Of a stretch of DNA of 64,000 nucleotides, positions 43,513 to 54,857 are shown piece by piece. Under the pieces are notes generated by a model. It made no database searches and was not told the origin of the DNA. It worked only from the letters and a program-made list of their open reading frames with translations. A program made the translations under genes and the position numbers. This stretch comes from Micropterix aruncella (Eukaryota > Arthropoda > Insecta > Lepidoptera > Micropterigidae), in NCBI GenBank assembly GCA_944548615.1, contig OX155979.1, positions 13,135,766-13,199,765 on the forward strand, given 5' to 3'. The first letter of the stretch is position 1. Each line of letters starts with the position of its first letter.

Positions 43513-44194
43513 ACCTAGGAGAAATTTTTTTTTCTATGTAGATTTGAGATTGGTCATCTGACCATAATCAAATTTGTTGAGTGATGTTTAATATCGCGTA
43601 AGAGAAGAGGACAACGCCTCGATTCCCCTTTCTATAGAACTTGGTTTCTCTTTAATCTTTAACCCAGAATGGATTGACTAAGCAGCTCAGCTGCGAGGGG
43701 ATTTGGATGGGATGCCAATCGTTCAGCATGTTTGGTTTTGTATCGCTCAATTTCTGCGGCAGTAGTAAGGACTTTCATATTGAGTTTCATAATTTCTTCT
43801 AAACCACGGTGTATTCGCAATATCCCGTAGGATACTATTCTTCAAGCGCTGTAGAAAATGTTACTTTTGAAACCTAGGAGAACTTGTTGTGCAGGGCTAT
43901 TTACGCAATAAAAAAAGATTAGAAATTTATGCAGCTTTGAGGTTGTTAAATCTGTTAACTTTGCTTATTTCCGTTCTCTTGTGACATATGGTCTAGAGTC
44001 TAGAGTTCTGGGGAATGGCAACAAATTCAATGAGAATTCTTATCCCTCAAAAAAGAGCAGTGCGCCGTCTATTCAGAGCTTAATGTCTATTCAGAACAAA
44101 GGAATATATTTTGGGAAATGCTGATACAGAAAGTTTGTTTCCATATAGGCATCTGGTGATGGCATACAACTTCTTCTGAAATACAGAAGTGTTT
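43513..44194 (+). pseudogene. degraded LINE fragment
   Basis: Around 44010-44180 the text reads VEFWGMATNSMRILIPQKRA and VRRLF, then TESLFPYRHLVMAYNFF, a post-RT block of non-LTR elements with several stops. 43513-43990 has no readable feature. Confidence 0.45.
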
Positions 44195-47082
44195 CTATGT
44201 ATCTATGTATCTATGAATATGAATATGACTATAAATGAATTATATTCATTCGTATTCATAATCATAATGAATTGAGAAAGCTTCAGATTGGATTCTGGAA
44301 GTTGATTCGGTCTCTAAGCAGTATAAATTCCGTGAAAGTCTCGGATGCACAACCCTCTGTCCAGATATAACGTTTTACTCTCTATCTCGGAAGGTGGCCC
44401 TTATTGTAGAATTAACTGTTCCATGGGAATCAAATATCCCAAAAGACCACGAATACAAATTAAATAAATACCATGATCTCGCAAATGTCGTAACCCGGAA
44501 CGGCTTCACTGTTTACTTTCACGCGGTGGAAGTTGGCGTTCGCGGCCTGCCAGCTAAATCTCTATTTCACCTCTTTAAAGATCTTGGCCTTTCCAGAAAA
44601 ATAATCAACTCTTTCCTAGAAAAAATATCTAAAACCGCGATTTGCGCATCTCAAATTCTATGGCTTCGAAGGGGGAGTGAATGGGTTGTAAGGTTAACGC
44701 TCACATGTGGCAAGACAGCTGTCCTAAACCTACCACAGCCGGTCGTTAGTCCGGAATCCACTGCTCACCCACCAGAAGTGTAAAAAAAATAGTATTATGA
44801 TGGGCCCGACTCCGGTCGGTGAATTCCATGGCAGCTCCGTTTGTATTTTATTTATTATGAATAATTCATAGTCATATTCCTATAAATACATAGAAATATG
44901 ATATCTAGACATCTAGCAAGCCTTGCGATATCTAGCAAGCCTTATATTCTGTGCTCAAACCATCTCATTAATTTCGTCATTAACACCCGGATGGTAGTTC
45001 CCACCGACTGGGGGTTTTACAGCTGTGACGATTCGCGGTTGCCTATATCTATATTTATGCAATTATGTTATGACAAATATATAAATAGAATCGAGCGCAT
45101 TCAAATGAAGTTCGAGAAATATCTCTGCTTCCGTCTGCTATGTATCTATGTATCTATGAATATGAATATGACTATAAATGAATTATATTCATTCGTATTC
45201 ATAATCATAATGAATTGAGAAAGCTTCAGATTGGATTCTGGAAGTTGATTCGGTCTCTAAGCAGTATAAATTCCGTGAAAGTCTCGGATGCACAACCCTC
45301 TGTCCAGATATAACGTTTTACTCTCTATCTCGGAAGGTGGCCCTTATTGTAGAATTAACTGTTCCATGGGAATCAAATATCCCAAAAGACCACGAATACA
45401 AATTAAATAAATACCATGATCTCGCAAATGTCGTAACCCGGAACGGCTTCACTGTTTACTTTCACGCGGTGGAAGTTGGCGTTCGCGGCCTGCCAGCTAA
45501 ATCTCTATTTCACCTCTTTAAAGATCTTGGCCTTTCCAGAAAAATAATCAACTCTTTCCTAGAAAAAATATCTAAAACCGCGATTTGCGCATCTCAAATT
45601 CTATGGCTTCGAAGGGGGAGTGAATGGGTTGTAAGGTTAACGCTCACATGTGGCAAGACAGCTGTCCTAAACCTACCACAGCCGGTCGTTAGTCCGGAAT
45701 CCACTGCTCACCCACCAGAAGTGTAAAAAAAATAGTATTATGATGGGCCCGACTCCGGTCGGTGAATTCCATGGCAGCTCCGTTTGTATTTTATTTATTA
45801 TGAATAATTCATAGTCATATTCCTATAAATACATAGAAATATGATATCTAGACATCTAGCAAGCCTTGCGATATCTAGCAAGCCTTATATTCTGTGCTCA
45901 AACCATCTCATTAATTTCGTCATTAACACCCGGATGGTAGTTCCCACCGACTGGGGGTTTTACAGCTGTGACGATTCGCGGTTGCCTATATCTATATTTA
46001 TGCAATTATGTTATGACAAATATATAAATAGAATCGAGCGCATTCAAATGAAGTTCGAGAAATATCTCTGCTTCCGTCTGCTATGTATCTATGTATCTAT
46101 GAATATGAATATGACTATAAATGAATTATATTCATTCGTATTCATAATCATAATGAATTGAGAAAGCTTCAGATTGGATTCTGGAAGTTGATTCGGTCTC
46201 TAAGCAGTATAAATTCCGTGAAAGTCTCGGATGCACAACCCTCTGTCCAGATATAACGTTTTACTCTCTATCTCGGAAGGTGGCCCTTATTGTAGAATTA
46301 ACTGTTCCATGGGAATCAAATATCCCAAAAGACCACGAATACAAATTAAATAAATACCATGATCTCGCAAATGTCGTAACCCGGAACGGCTTCACTGTTT
46401 ACTTTCACGCGGTGGAAGTTGGCGTTCGCGGCCTGCCAGCTAAATCTCTATTTCACCTCTTTAAAGATCTTGGCCTTTCCAGAAAAATAATCAACTCTTT
46501 CCTAGAAAAAATATCTAAAACCGCGATTTGCGCATCTCAAATTCTATGGCTTCGAAGGGGGAGTGAATGGGTTGTAAGGTTAACGCTCACATGTGGCAAG
46601 ACAGCTGTCCTAAACCTACCACAGCCGGTCGTTAGTCCGGAATCCACTGCTCACCCACCAGAAGTGTAAAAAAAATAGTATTATGATGGGCCCGACTCCG
46701 GTCGGTGAATTCCATGGCAGCTCCGTTTGTATTTTATTTATTATGAATAATTCATAGTCATATTCCTATAAATACATAGAAATATGATATCTAGACATCT
46801 AGCAAGCCTTGCGATATCTAGCAAGCCTTATATTCTGTGCTCAAACCATCTCATTAATTTCGTCATTAACACCCGGATGGTAGTTCCCACCGACTGGGGG
46901 TTTTACAGCTGTGACGATTCGCGGTTGCCTATATCTATATTTATGCAATTATGTTATGACAAATATATAAATAGAATCGAGCGCATTCAAATGAAGTTCG
47001 AGAAATATCTCTGCTTCCGTCTGCTATGTATCTATGTATCTATGAATATGAATATGACTATAAATGAATTATATTCATTCGC
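44195..47082 (+). repeat. 943-bp unit in three tandem copies plus 60 bp
   Basis: Unit starts are at 44195, 45138 and 46081, with a partial fourth from 47024. Each unit contains an RLE LINE 3' end (about 587 bp, 129-residue frame at 44394, 45337 and 46280, including VELTVPWESN and the GCAGCTCCGTTTGTATTTTA tail) and a LINE D fragment (frame at 44898, 45841 and 46784, ending YDKYINRIERIQMKFEKYLC). The three copies look identical wherever I compared them. The array ends where the LINE D text continues past the unit boundary (CTTCCGTCTG followed by AAAATCCC at about 47121 instead of CTATGTAT). Confidence 0.95.
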
Positions 47083-47607
47083 ATTCAAATGAAGTTCGAG
47101 AAATATCTCTGCTTCCGTCTGAAAATCCCATACAGCTCATCTAACTATTTCAATTTATGCAAGAAATTTACCGCGGACTTGACCTTTTTGCTAAAAATCA
47201 CCTACAATAATATTAACTGTCCCAACTTACTAAATAAAATTAATCTCCGTGTTCCTTCCAAACTCAATAGATTTAACCTTGCTCTTAATGTTCCTCATGC
47301 TGGTACCAACTACAGGCAAAATGCATTTCTGTGGCGAACAAGTGACAATTTCAATGACATGATTAAACGCTTTGACTTTGATCTATTCTGTACTAGTATT
47401 AACTCAGCTAGGCAGCGGCTGAACAGTGAATTCTTTAGCATTCATTTTTGAATAATTTTTGATGCATTTTTAATCGATAGCTTTAATTGAAAGATCACAT
47501 ATGTTTCTATGTTATTTAAACGTGAAAACTTTTAATTGGCTCTCTGTTATGTTACTCCGGCTTTTTGTTAAATTATAATTAGCTGTTGGTTTTCCTAAAA
47601 ATAAATA
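47083..47607 (+). mobile_element. LINE D, C-terminal end and 3' region
   Basis: The frame 47089-47451: KFEKYLCFRLKIPYSSSNYF, NINCPNLLNKINLRVPSKLN, RQNAFLWRTSDNFND, to a stop. The 3' region has CGTGAAAACTTTTAATTGGC and ends CCTAAAAATAAATAAAAAAA. The insert at 51067-51750 is the same family. It shares its first part with the unit of the preceding array. Confidence 0.7.
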
Positions 47608-47844
47608 AAAAAATTCGCATTCATTGAATAAGCCAACGTTATACATTAGTATGTGTGCACTAACACCCTCTACAAACACATTTTCGAGGGTCGAAAGCAT
47701 GCCATCGTGAGTTTCATTCCCATGCCTAGCTCCAAGAGTTAAATAATTAAGAAGGTCCTTTTATCAGAGCCTTTTTACTGATTTAAAAAATCACTAAATC
47801 ATCAGAGCTCCAAAACAATTTACAAAATCGTTTTCTTTTTTCAG

Positions 47845-48008
47845 AATACTTCACTCCTGCGGCGATAGCGGCCATCGTTCTCGGAGTTATCCTATTTTTG
47901 GCGATTCTCGTCATAATCATCGTCGGCGTCACGATATGCGTGCGTCGCCGGCGACGGTCTCGCGACATGCCGTCGTATCAATCGTCTCGGCAAGTCAGGG
48001 AAACTTAA
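47845..48008 (+). CDS. last coding exon (12) of VWA7-like membrane protein: transmembrane helix and tail
   Basis: The acceptor is TTTTTTCAG and the stop is TAA at 48006-48008. It encodes YFTPAAIAAIVLGVILFLAI followed by LVIIIVGVTICV, a membrane helix, then RRRRR and a short tail (SRDMPSYQSSRQVRET). The Arg cluster after the helix predicts a cytoplasmic C-terminus, hence a type I orientation. Confidence 0.9.
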
Positions 48009-48148
48009 TAACTACGCATCGCCGGAATCGACAGCGTCATTCCATGCCATCGTTCAGTGCCAAAACTACAACTTTTATAAGTACTTAGATATGAATTTTA
48101 CAATAATATATAACTGAAGACAACAAGGGAAGAGCAATTTTATATCAA

Positions 48149-48250
48149 TGAAGATCATCATCATCATCAGCCGGTAGACGTCCACTGTTGGATATAGGCC
48201 TCCCCCATAAAATGCCATGATGAACGATCGGTCTTGAGGTCTTGTTATTC
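48149..48250 (+). repeat. dispersed repeat common in Lepidoptera
   Basis: ATCATCATCATCAGCCGGTA followed by GACGTCCACTGTTGGATATA and GGCCTCCCCCAT is a widely met phrase in moth and butterfly genomes (SINE or RTE-like end). Recalled from general experience; it supports the host assignment. Confidence 0.55.
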
Positions 48251-48333
48251 CCATGGGGTCTTCAATCGTCAGATAATTACCTCATTGTATATGTGTACCG
48301 TAGCGTAAATTAATCAATTATATTATTTATGAA

Positions 48334-48339
48334 ATTAAA
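48334..48339 (+). terminator. possible polyadenylation signal (ATTAAA)
   Basis: ATTAAA lies 326 bp after the stop of the host gene. No AATAAA is nearer. It lies after the dispersed repeat at 48149, so the real 3' end could be elsewhere. Confidence 0.3.
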
Positions 48340-48414
48340 TGGTTTTATTTGCTGATTTTCCGATGCTCATTTTAAGGATCTATAATAATTTTGAGTAATT
48401 GGATCGAAACCATT

Positions 48415-48988
48415 GGGTACACTTGGAGCTGTTTATACAACGGGCAAACCCGTCACCCCAGGAAGTTTTACGGATAAAGATCGCTCCGTCTCCCATGAGG
48501 TGAGTGTCGGAGACTATGGGACGATTAAAGCCTACAAACCCTCACCAACCCTCCAGCAAAGCCAACAAACCGACAGAGTCCAACGCCTTACAGCGAGGCA
48601 CTAGGAAGGTAACCCAACGGGTCAATTCGTCCCCTGACTACCAGTTTTGGCAGGATATCTCCGTCTGGAATTAACCATCAGGATATCTCCGTCCTCCCAA
48701 ATGGTTTCAAAGTCGCTTGCGCGATTTCTACCTGTTGTATTACAGCGGTAATTCAGTATGAATTTATCGCAGACCAGGGTGTCATTTGCCATTGGCTAAT
48801 GCCGCACGGTGCGCAGACCGTCCAGGAGCGCCAGAAGGTTGATTCCCAGGGGAAACTAACCATAAGGCCAGAATCCTACCCAGGCTCGCACTTCATGTGT
48901 GGAGGCCGTCGGATAGGTGTTGACCTGTGAGTGTGACCAACCCTGAACAGAATGGGTTTTCGTGGCCAACTCAGCAAGGGCCCATTAA
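48415..48988. mobile_element. family F element (one complete arm)
   Basis: The right arm reads CTGGACGG inverted (CCGTCCAGGAGCGCC), AGTGTGACCAACCCTGAACA, and ends CAAGGGCCCATTAA at 48988. The left part has the AACGGGCAAACCCGTCACC(C) word seen at 5840. It shares CAGTTTTGGCAGGATATCTC with 958-985 (inverted). Confidence 0.6.
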
Positions 48989-49161
48989 CCATTAGGCACA
49001 GAACAGAATATGCAAAAAAAAATCTCCAGCGAGCTTTCTCCCTTGCAGCATTTGCGCTGATGAACCTTACCTAATGCAATATTCAACCGCCGATTCTGAC
49101 TCTGATTCCGACGACGCTATGCAAGTCATCACTGTTACTTTAAATTTAAGTTCAATTTACT

Positions 49162-49483
49162 TTAACCCGTTGAGTATGAGTCAACCAAATCTGGTCGCGA
49201 ACAATTATCCGTTGAGTACGAGTCGACCAAATCTGGTCGCGCTTTTTTTTCACTTCTTTGACGTTCTCATATTTATTCATAATTATCTAATTGTTTTACA
49301 AAATGATATTTCAATATTCTATATTCGAAATTTCAATGCAATCATTGTGCAGTTGTTCTTTTTATGATTGGTGTAGTAGTTTCGTAGTTATAGTACTTTA
49401 AGTCGAGCGCCGTCGATGTCGCCGAAAATCCTGCAAAAGAGACAGATGCATCCATGAAAATACCCATTTACTCCAAGGGTTAA
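49162..49483. mobile_element. MITE family A copy 6 (GACTC subtype)
   Basis: TTAA at both ends; 322 bp owing to a small insertion (CGAGCGCCGT near 49403). Otherwise as the copy at 21625. 49484-49944 is AT-rich with nothing coding. Confidence 0.85.
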
Positions 49484-49944
49484 ATTTAGCTTCATTTATA
49501 TTCAAATTTAACTTAAGTTCAATTTAAATTAAACTTTATCAATTCTATGTGTACTATACGATAACAATTAAAAATGAGTTTATCAAACGGTTGACCAAGA
49601 TATCTCGATAGGTCCGCCATTTGTGCATTTGTTTTTTTTTTTTTCAACAGTAATCTTTTTTATGTGATCTTTTTATTTTATCAAATACAATAAAGTTATT
49701 ATATTCTATACTATCCTATCACTAAGGCAACAGATGAGAAGTGCTTGTCCGTGAGCTGCTCACTCGCTAGATCGATAATATGTTATTCAGTGTTAGTCTA
49801 CAGCTGACGTGATAGCTTGTTTGTGTTATTAGGAAGCTTATACTTTACAGTTATTATTTTATATATTATATATTGTATACATAAATATAAATTATATTCT
49901 CGAATATACATATCTTTAAAACGCTTTACTTTTCTTATATTTGT

Positions 49945-50365
49945 AGTACATTAAAGTTCGCATCTGAAATTTGGAATCCGCAATATGGTGTATACAAAAA
50001 TAGAGTGGAGAGCGTCCAAAGACGTTTTATTAAATAACTGAACTGCCACGAGCACTTGGGACTTACGAGAGCAGGCTGAACCATTTTCATATGTGTTCAC
50101 TGGAAGACCGCCGCACGGCGGCTGATGTGATATTATTGCATAAAATAATACACAACAACATTGACAGCCCTCATTTAGTAAAGAAATTGTCATTCTTTGT
50201 ACTGCCGTGAATGATTCGCTCTCGTCCCTCGTGTAAGCTCTAGTTACGCCCAAAACTCTATCATGTACCCCTTGATGAGCACATACAACGAACGTTTTCA
50301 GTATATCGACATATTTCACATGAGCCAACCAGTTCAGCAAAGCTGTACGTAGCTTACTTGGCAAC
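49945..50365 (+). pseudogene. LINE post-RT fragment
   Basis: The plus reading KFASEIWNPQYGVYKNRVES and VQRRFIK, then HFHMCSLEDRRTAADVILLH (with shifts) and KIIHNN, is a typical non-LTR C-terminal block. Stops throughout. 50366-50857 shows no gene. Confidence 0.5.
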
Positions 50366-50857
50366 TACGAAATAGGTATATTCTCGTAATATAGATATAT
50401 GAAGAGTTTGAAAACGAACAGGTCAAAAATGAGACATAGCAATAGACTATAATTTAATTACCTATATACTATCCTATATCCCATCCCTCTCCTTTCCTAT
50501 CCTAGTGATAGTTTTCAATAGTAAATTAATTTAATTTAATTCAGATCAATTTTGATAAATATTGTATAAGAAAATAATGTAAGACAATACTGTAGGAAAC
50601 ACATCGGCCAACAAAACGTTGTAATATGATAATTAGTTATAATTAATGGAGCTCTGTATGTTTCCTAAAGATTAGATAAATGAATAAATAAAACGTACAA
50701 ATATATGATCACTACACTAGAAGCAAAGCCAACATTGCCCTCCCCAAAGTCCGTTTGACTAGAATCCAATAGTCAACTGTGTATCTGGCCTTTAAGCTCT
50801 TTAACATCCTTCCGAAGTCAATAGCTAATTTAGTACCAAAATTGCTCGAATATAGAG

Positions 50858-52041
50858 TTAACCCTTCGAGTAGCGGTATAATTTCATGGCAGACCGCGGC
50901 AATTTATTGGAATTTCTTGCAATATCGTCGCGCTTGACAAAAAGTACTATAACTATGGAACTACTATAGCAATCATAAAAAGAATAACAGTGCAATGATC
51001 GCGTTGAAATTTCGTATATAGAATATTGAAAAATCATTTTGTAAAACAATTAGATAATTATGAATAAACATGTTCAAAGCATTCAGCATAAACATGTTCA
51101 AGCATAAGCATTCAAAACATGTTCCTAAAAAACTTAAATTATCGGTCTTATGTAACTTTTTCGGATTATAACAAAGCTGGTGACTATCATGGGCTTATAC
51201 CATTAGAAATAAGAAGAGTTAGTTCAGATGTAATATTCCTATACAAGATATTAAATGGCTTTATCGACTGTTCTGAATTGCTTCAACTTATAAATTTCCA
51301 TGTACCCCCACGGCCTTCCCGCTAATTCAAATTATTTCATCTACCTCAAGTAAGCACAAACTACGCCCAAAATAACTACATTTATCGAGTATCTCATTTC
51401 TGCAATACCATGCTAAGCGACATTGACCTGTTTAATACAACTGCGACTGCGCTCAAGACTCTTATTCCGGGTCTTCTGAAAGGCAATATTCAAGGACGAG
51501 TGAAATAATTATATTATATTTTTTCTTTTCTTTCTTCAATATATACCATAAAATTTCCCTAATAATAAAATAATAAAATTATAACTTTAATTCCCCTCCA
51601 CTTCCTCCTATCCCCTTCCTAGGCGACTGTATATTTTTACGATTTTTAAGTGGAAACTTTTAACTGGCATTGTAATCTATAAATAAAATTCAGATTTTTC
51701 TACTGTAATAGCTGTAAGTTTCCTTAATAATAATAAAATTTAAAAAATAAAATAAATATGAGAAAGTCGAAAAAGTGAAAAAAACTCAGCATTTCTAACT
51801 TGTACTTGTACTTACTAGCTCATAAAAACCAATAAAATTTTTGATGATTTCTCGAAAAAAAATATTATGTTTGACAATGAAATTGTACCAAAAATATTTG
51901 CGAATTTTTTTTAGCGGCCGTCTATATATCTATGGTAATAATGCGATATTTGGTAGGGATAGCCGCCAATATTGGTCGTTACGTAGTCAACGGTGTTCTG
52001 ATGTGCAACCAAATTTGGTCGTTACGTAGCCGAAGGGTTAA
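50858..52041 (-). mobile_element. MITE family B copy 2, carrying a LINE D insertion
   Basis: TTAA at 50858 and 52038. The right end CGTTACGTAGCCGAAGGGTTAA and the left end TTAACCCTTCGAGTAGCGG match the 9441 copy inverted. The LINE insertion (51067-51750) is flanked by AATAAACATG / AATAAATATG, so the uninterrupted MITE is about 0.5 kb. Confidence 0.75.
51067..51750 (+). mobile_element. LINE D fragment inside MITE B
   Basis: The frame 51119-51325: YNKAGDYHGLIPLEIRRVSS, DVIFLYKILNGFIDCSELLQ, INFHVPPRPSR-stop, then NNYIYRVSHFCNTMLSDIDL in another frame. The 3' region (GTGGAAACTTTTAACTGGC) matches the LINE D end at 47520. Confidence 0.65.
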
Positions 52042-52095
52042 ACACCGAGTCATCACACATGCTATTTATTAGGTAGTCGATTACGAAAAAATCGT

Positions 52096-52850
52096 AGAGT
52101 TAACTTCCATGGGAATCAAATATCCCAAAAGACCACGAGTACAAATTAACCCTTGGAGTAAATGGGTATTTTCATGGATGCATCTGTCTCTTTTGCAGGA
52201 TTTTCGGCGACATCGACCTTAAAGTACTATAACTACGAAACTACTACACCAATCATAAAAAGAACAACTGCACAATGATTGCATTGAAATTTCGAATATA
52301 GAATATTGAAATATCATTTTGTAAAACAATTAGATAATTCTGAATAAATATGAGAACGTCAAAGAAGTGAAAAAAACGCGGAACCAGATCTGGTCGTATC
52401 ATACTCAACGGATAATTGTTTCAGAACCAGATTTGGTCGTATCATACTCAAGGGGTTAAATAAATACCATGACCTCGCAAATGCCGTCACCCGGAACGGC
52501 TTTACTGTTCACCTTCACGCGGTGGAAGTAGGCGCTCGTGGCCTGCCAGCTAAATCTTTGTTTTACCTTTTTAAAGATCTCGGTCTCTCCAGGAAAATAA
52601 TCAACTCCTTTCTAGAAAAAGTATCTAAAACCGCGATTTCTGCATCTCAAATGCTATGGCTTCGAAGGGGGAGTGAATGGGTGGTAAGGTGAAAGCTCAC
52701 ATGTGGCAAGACAGCTGTCCTAAACCTACCACCGCCGGTCGTTAGTCCGGAATCCACCCTTCACCTCCCAGAAGTGTAATAATTATATATGATGGTCCCG
52801 ATTTTTGGTCGGTGAATTCCATGGCAGCTCCGTTTGTATTTTATTTATTT
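52096..52850 (+). mobile_element. RLE LINE 3' part (copy 11), split by MITE A copy 7
   Basis: The left scrap CCATGGGAATCAAATATCCC runs into TACAAATTAA, is interrupted by the MITE, and resumes ATAAATACCATGACCTCGC. The remainder codes for VEVGARGLPAKSLFYLFKDL to the shared end and tail (GCAGCTCCGTTTGTATTTTA). 52851-53372 is A/T-rich with no gene. Confidence 0.8.
52146..52459. mobile_element. MITE family A copy 7
   Basis: TTAA at both ends, 314 bp, ATCATACTC subtype. Removing the element and one TTAA restores the normal LINE phrase TACAAATTAAATAAATACC, seen intact in other copies. Confidence 0.9.
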
Positions 52851-53372
52851 TTGTTGAAAGTAAGTAATGTTCTAAAACATAATTTACAACGTCTGCCTAA
52901 CTAAGCCAAAGTCTATACCAAGGTAGACTCGACTAGGTCACTTGTAAGTTTTATACAGTGCGCACACTTATTAAAGTATTATTATAGTAAGAAAAAGAAA
53001 AAATGTAAAAAAATTAAAGAAAGTAAATATCTAATAACTCTAATAAATAAGTAGTATGAACTTCAAGAGTTTTTTGAATGATATCTAATATCTAATTCAT
53101 AATCATGTTGAAAAATAAAAAAATAATAAAGAAATTAAAATATAACCAGTAAAAATATTATTAAAAAAATTATAATAATAAAATACAATAAAATAAAATT
53201 TGCAATGATAATCAATAAATAGAGAAAAATAGCATACAGGTAATGATTTAAAAAAAGACAGTAATAAGGAGTAGTAAGTAACCCTTTGTAGCGTTCAAAC
53301 AAAAAATAATGTAGATAATGAGATAGGTTTAGGTAAATAAAAAAACACGTATTTCTCAGAAATTCAAAAATA

Positions 53373-54057
53373 CAGTAGAGCGTCGATTATCCGAACTAAT
53401 TGGGGGACAAGGGTGTTCGGAAAACCGATTTATTTGGATAATCGAACTGTATAAAAAACTGTATTAATAAAACCATATATGGACGTAATAATATGTATTT
53501 TCTATGTATTAACTTTTTTCTCTGTTTTAACTTTTTTTATTTATTACAATAGTGAGTAGTAATCCAGTGAACAAAATACATATGCGTGTATGTAATACAT
53601 ACGTACATGAAGAGGAACGAATAACCGCTTAAAAAAGTGCTTAATTTTGGTCTGTCGAAGCTAGCCTACCCGCTTATGAGCAGCTAATTCCCGCACTTTT
53701 TTCAGTACAGATATCTGATACTGGTCGCTTTCATTTTGAGCTCCAAACCATCGCAAGACAGCATCTAGACATGTAAATGCTTCAGAAGGTGTAGGTATTA
53801 TTTCATCTTCATTTTCTGATTCACTAGTCGATGAGGTGCTGGCGGCGTCAGCATTATCAGTCACGAGGTCTACAATATCGCTGTCCTGCATGATTTGGTA
53901 CCCTGGATCTGCATCATCAACCCTCATCCATTCTTGAACGTCTTCTTCATCACATTCATGGCAATCGCGTTCTGTTTTTAACCGAGATTCTGCGGCCACT
54001 TAGTTCGGTTAAGCGGTCGTTCGCTTGACCGACGTTCGGATAATCGACGCTCTACTG
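53373..54057 (-). mobile_element. pogo/Tigger-like deletion derivative (copy 2)
   Basis: CAGTAGAGCGTCGATTATCC at both ends (inverted), TA outside each (53371-53372, 54058-54059). The minus frame 53661-53999 keeps the acidic C-terminal end of the transposase (CDEEDVQEWMRVDDADPGYQ, SDIVDLVTDNADAAS, ISVLKKVRELAAHKRVG). The catalytic core is deleted. Opposite orientation to the copy at 27010. Confidence 0.85.
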
Positions 54058-54137
54058 TACTTATTATTAATCATTTATTTGACATTTAAGGGAATGTGAC
54101 ATTACTGTAACATTGAGTTGAACGTATAAAAAAGCAT

Positions 54138-54512
54138 TTATGTTGTACGGAAAAATTTGAAACAATTATTTTGTTTATTATAGCATAATGCTACACTGCA
54201 TTTTTCGCAAATTGTTTGTAAAACGCCAGTGCATTTGGGAATCTTGCAACGTATCCTTTTTTTAACCCAAATCGGCCAATGACCGACCTGGTCCTGCCTT
54301 ACTGCCAATGGAGGAACATGTTGCGCAGGGCCCTTATGTTTTTTGGCTTGAATTTCGTCTTCTAAAGACCTTCGACTCTTGATGCTAGGCTTCAGGCCAA
54401 GCTCGCATAAGGTCTCGCCTATCTCAAGTTTAAATTCTGCTGAAGACATTTGTTTGCCGTTGAAATATTTTGCCTTCCTTACTCTTCGGTATAATAACCG
54501 AGAATTTGCCAT
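54138..54512 (-). pseudogene. piggyBac-like transposase C-terminal fragment (second lineage)
   Basis: The minus frame of 124 residues begins NSRLLYRRVRKAKYFNGKQM and ends IPKCTGVLQTICEKCSVALC-YNKQNNCFKFF. The 'NS-LLYRR' start and the C-x-x-C ... C-x-N-x-x-x-x-C-F ending are the tail of piggyBac-type transposases. It differs from the element at 34594. No TTAA ends recognised. Confidence 0.65.
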
Positions 54513-54857
54513 AGTCAGTTCCAGTAAATGTTAGAACATCCTAACTTGCCATCTTTTGCTTCGAAATTTTGAATGGATAAAATTATGTTCTTACCTACAG
54601 GTTTCCACGAAAACCACACAATTGTATACACTTTTATATTTTTTTAGCAGTCATTCAACACCTGCCTTAGTTCTGATTTATCACTTTCATCAACGCGCAA
54701 CATTTAAACTCACATAAGTGGCTTAGTTACGCTATCTATGATTTTTACTCGATACTAAGTGGTAGGGTATCAATGTTATCACGGCCAAATGTAATACTAC
54801 TGTCTATACAACTATGTATTAGTTTTTAAGACAATAAACAATTTGATTTGATTTGAT

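Larger units (their letters stand above)
1359..48008 (+). other. gene model: 3' part of a type I membrane protein gene, VWA7/hemicentin-like (12 coding exons)
   Basis: Twelve short exons bounded by AG...GT sites join without breaking the reading frame: 1359-1488, 5466-5527, 6630-6746, 25581-25677, 28092-28271, 30840-30984, 32171-32257, 33964-34061, 38495-38598, 40994-41194, 41334-41507 and 47845-48008. Together they code for about 518 residues and end in TAA. The first exon starts inside a codon, so the gene continues upstream of the window and the start and signal peptide are not seen. The product has beta-strand-rich ectodomain modules, a CxxC (CDNC), a CIGIIDDC pair, an adjacent CC, a single transmembrane helix and a basic cytoplasmic tail. 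The order (GVWRLSV module, then an Ig-like module with a GETIQLHFEV strand, then a Cys-containing module, then the membrane anchor) resembles the region after the VWA domain in VWA7 and hemicentin-type proteins. That name is an inference from general family knowledge; no VWA domain is in the window. The gene structure itself is strongly supported. Confidence 0.8.

Noticed and set aside
47783..47968. Minus-strand frame opposite the transmembrane exon
   Set aside because: The plus strand has correct splice phase and a convincing membrane helix; the minus frame is a shadow.
50858..51070. Host exon or regulatory block suggested by the isolated 'cgtcgcgcttgac' GC pocket
   Set aside because: It is the end of MITE family B, matching the copy at 9441.
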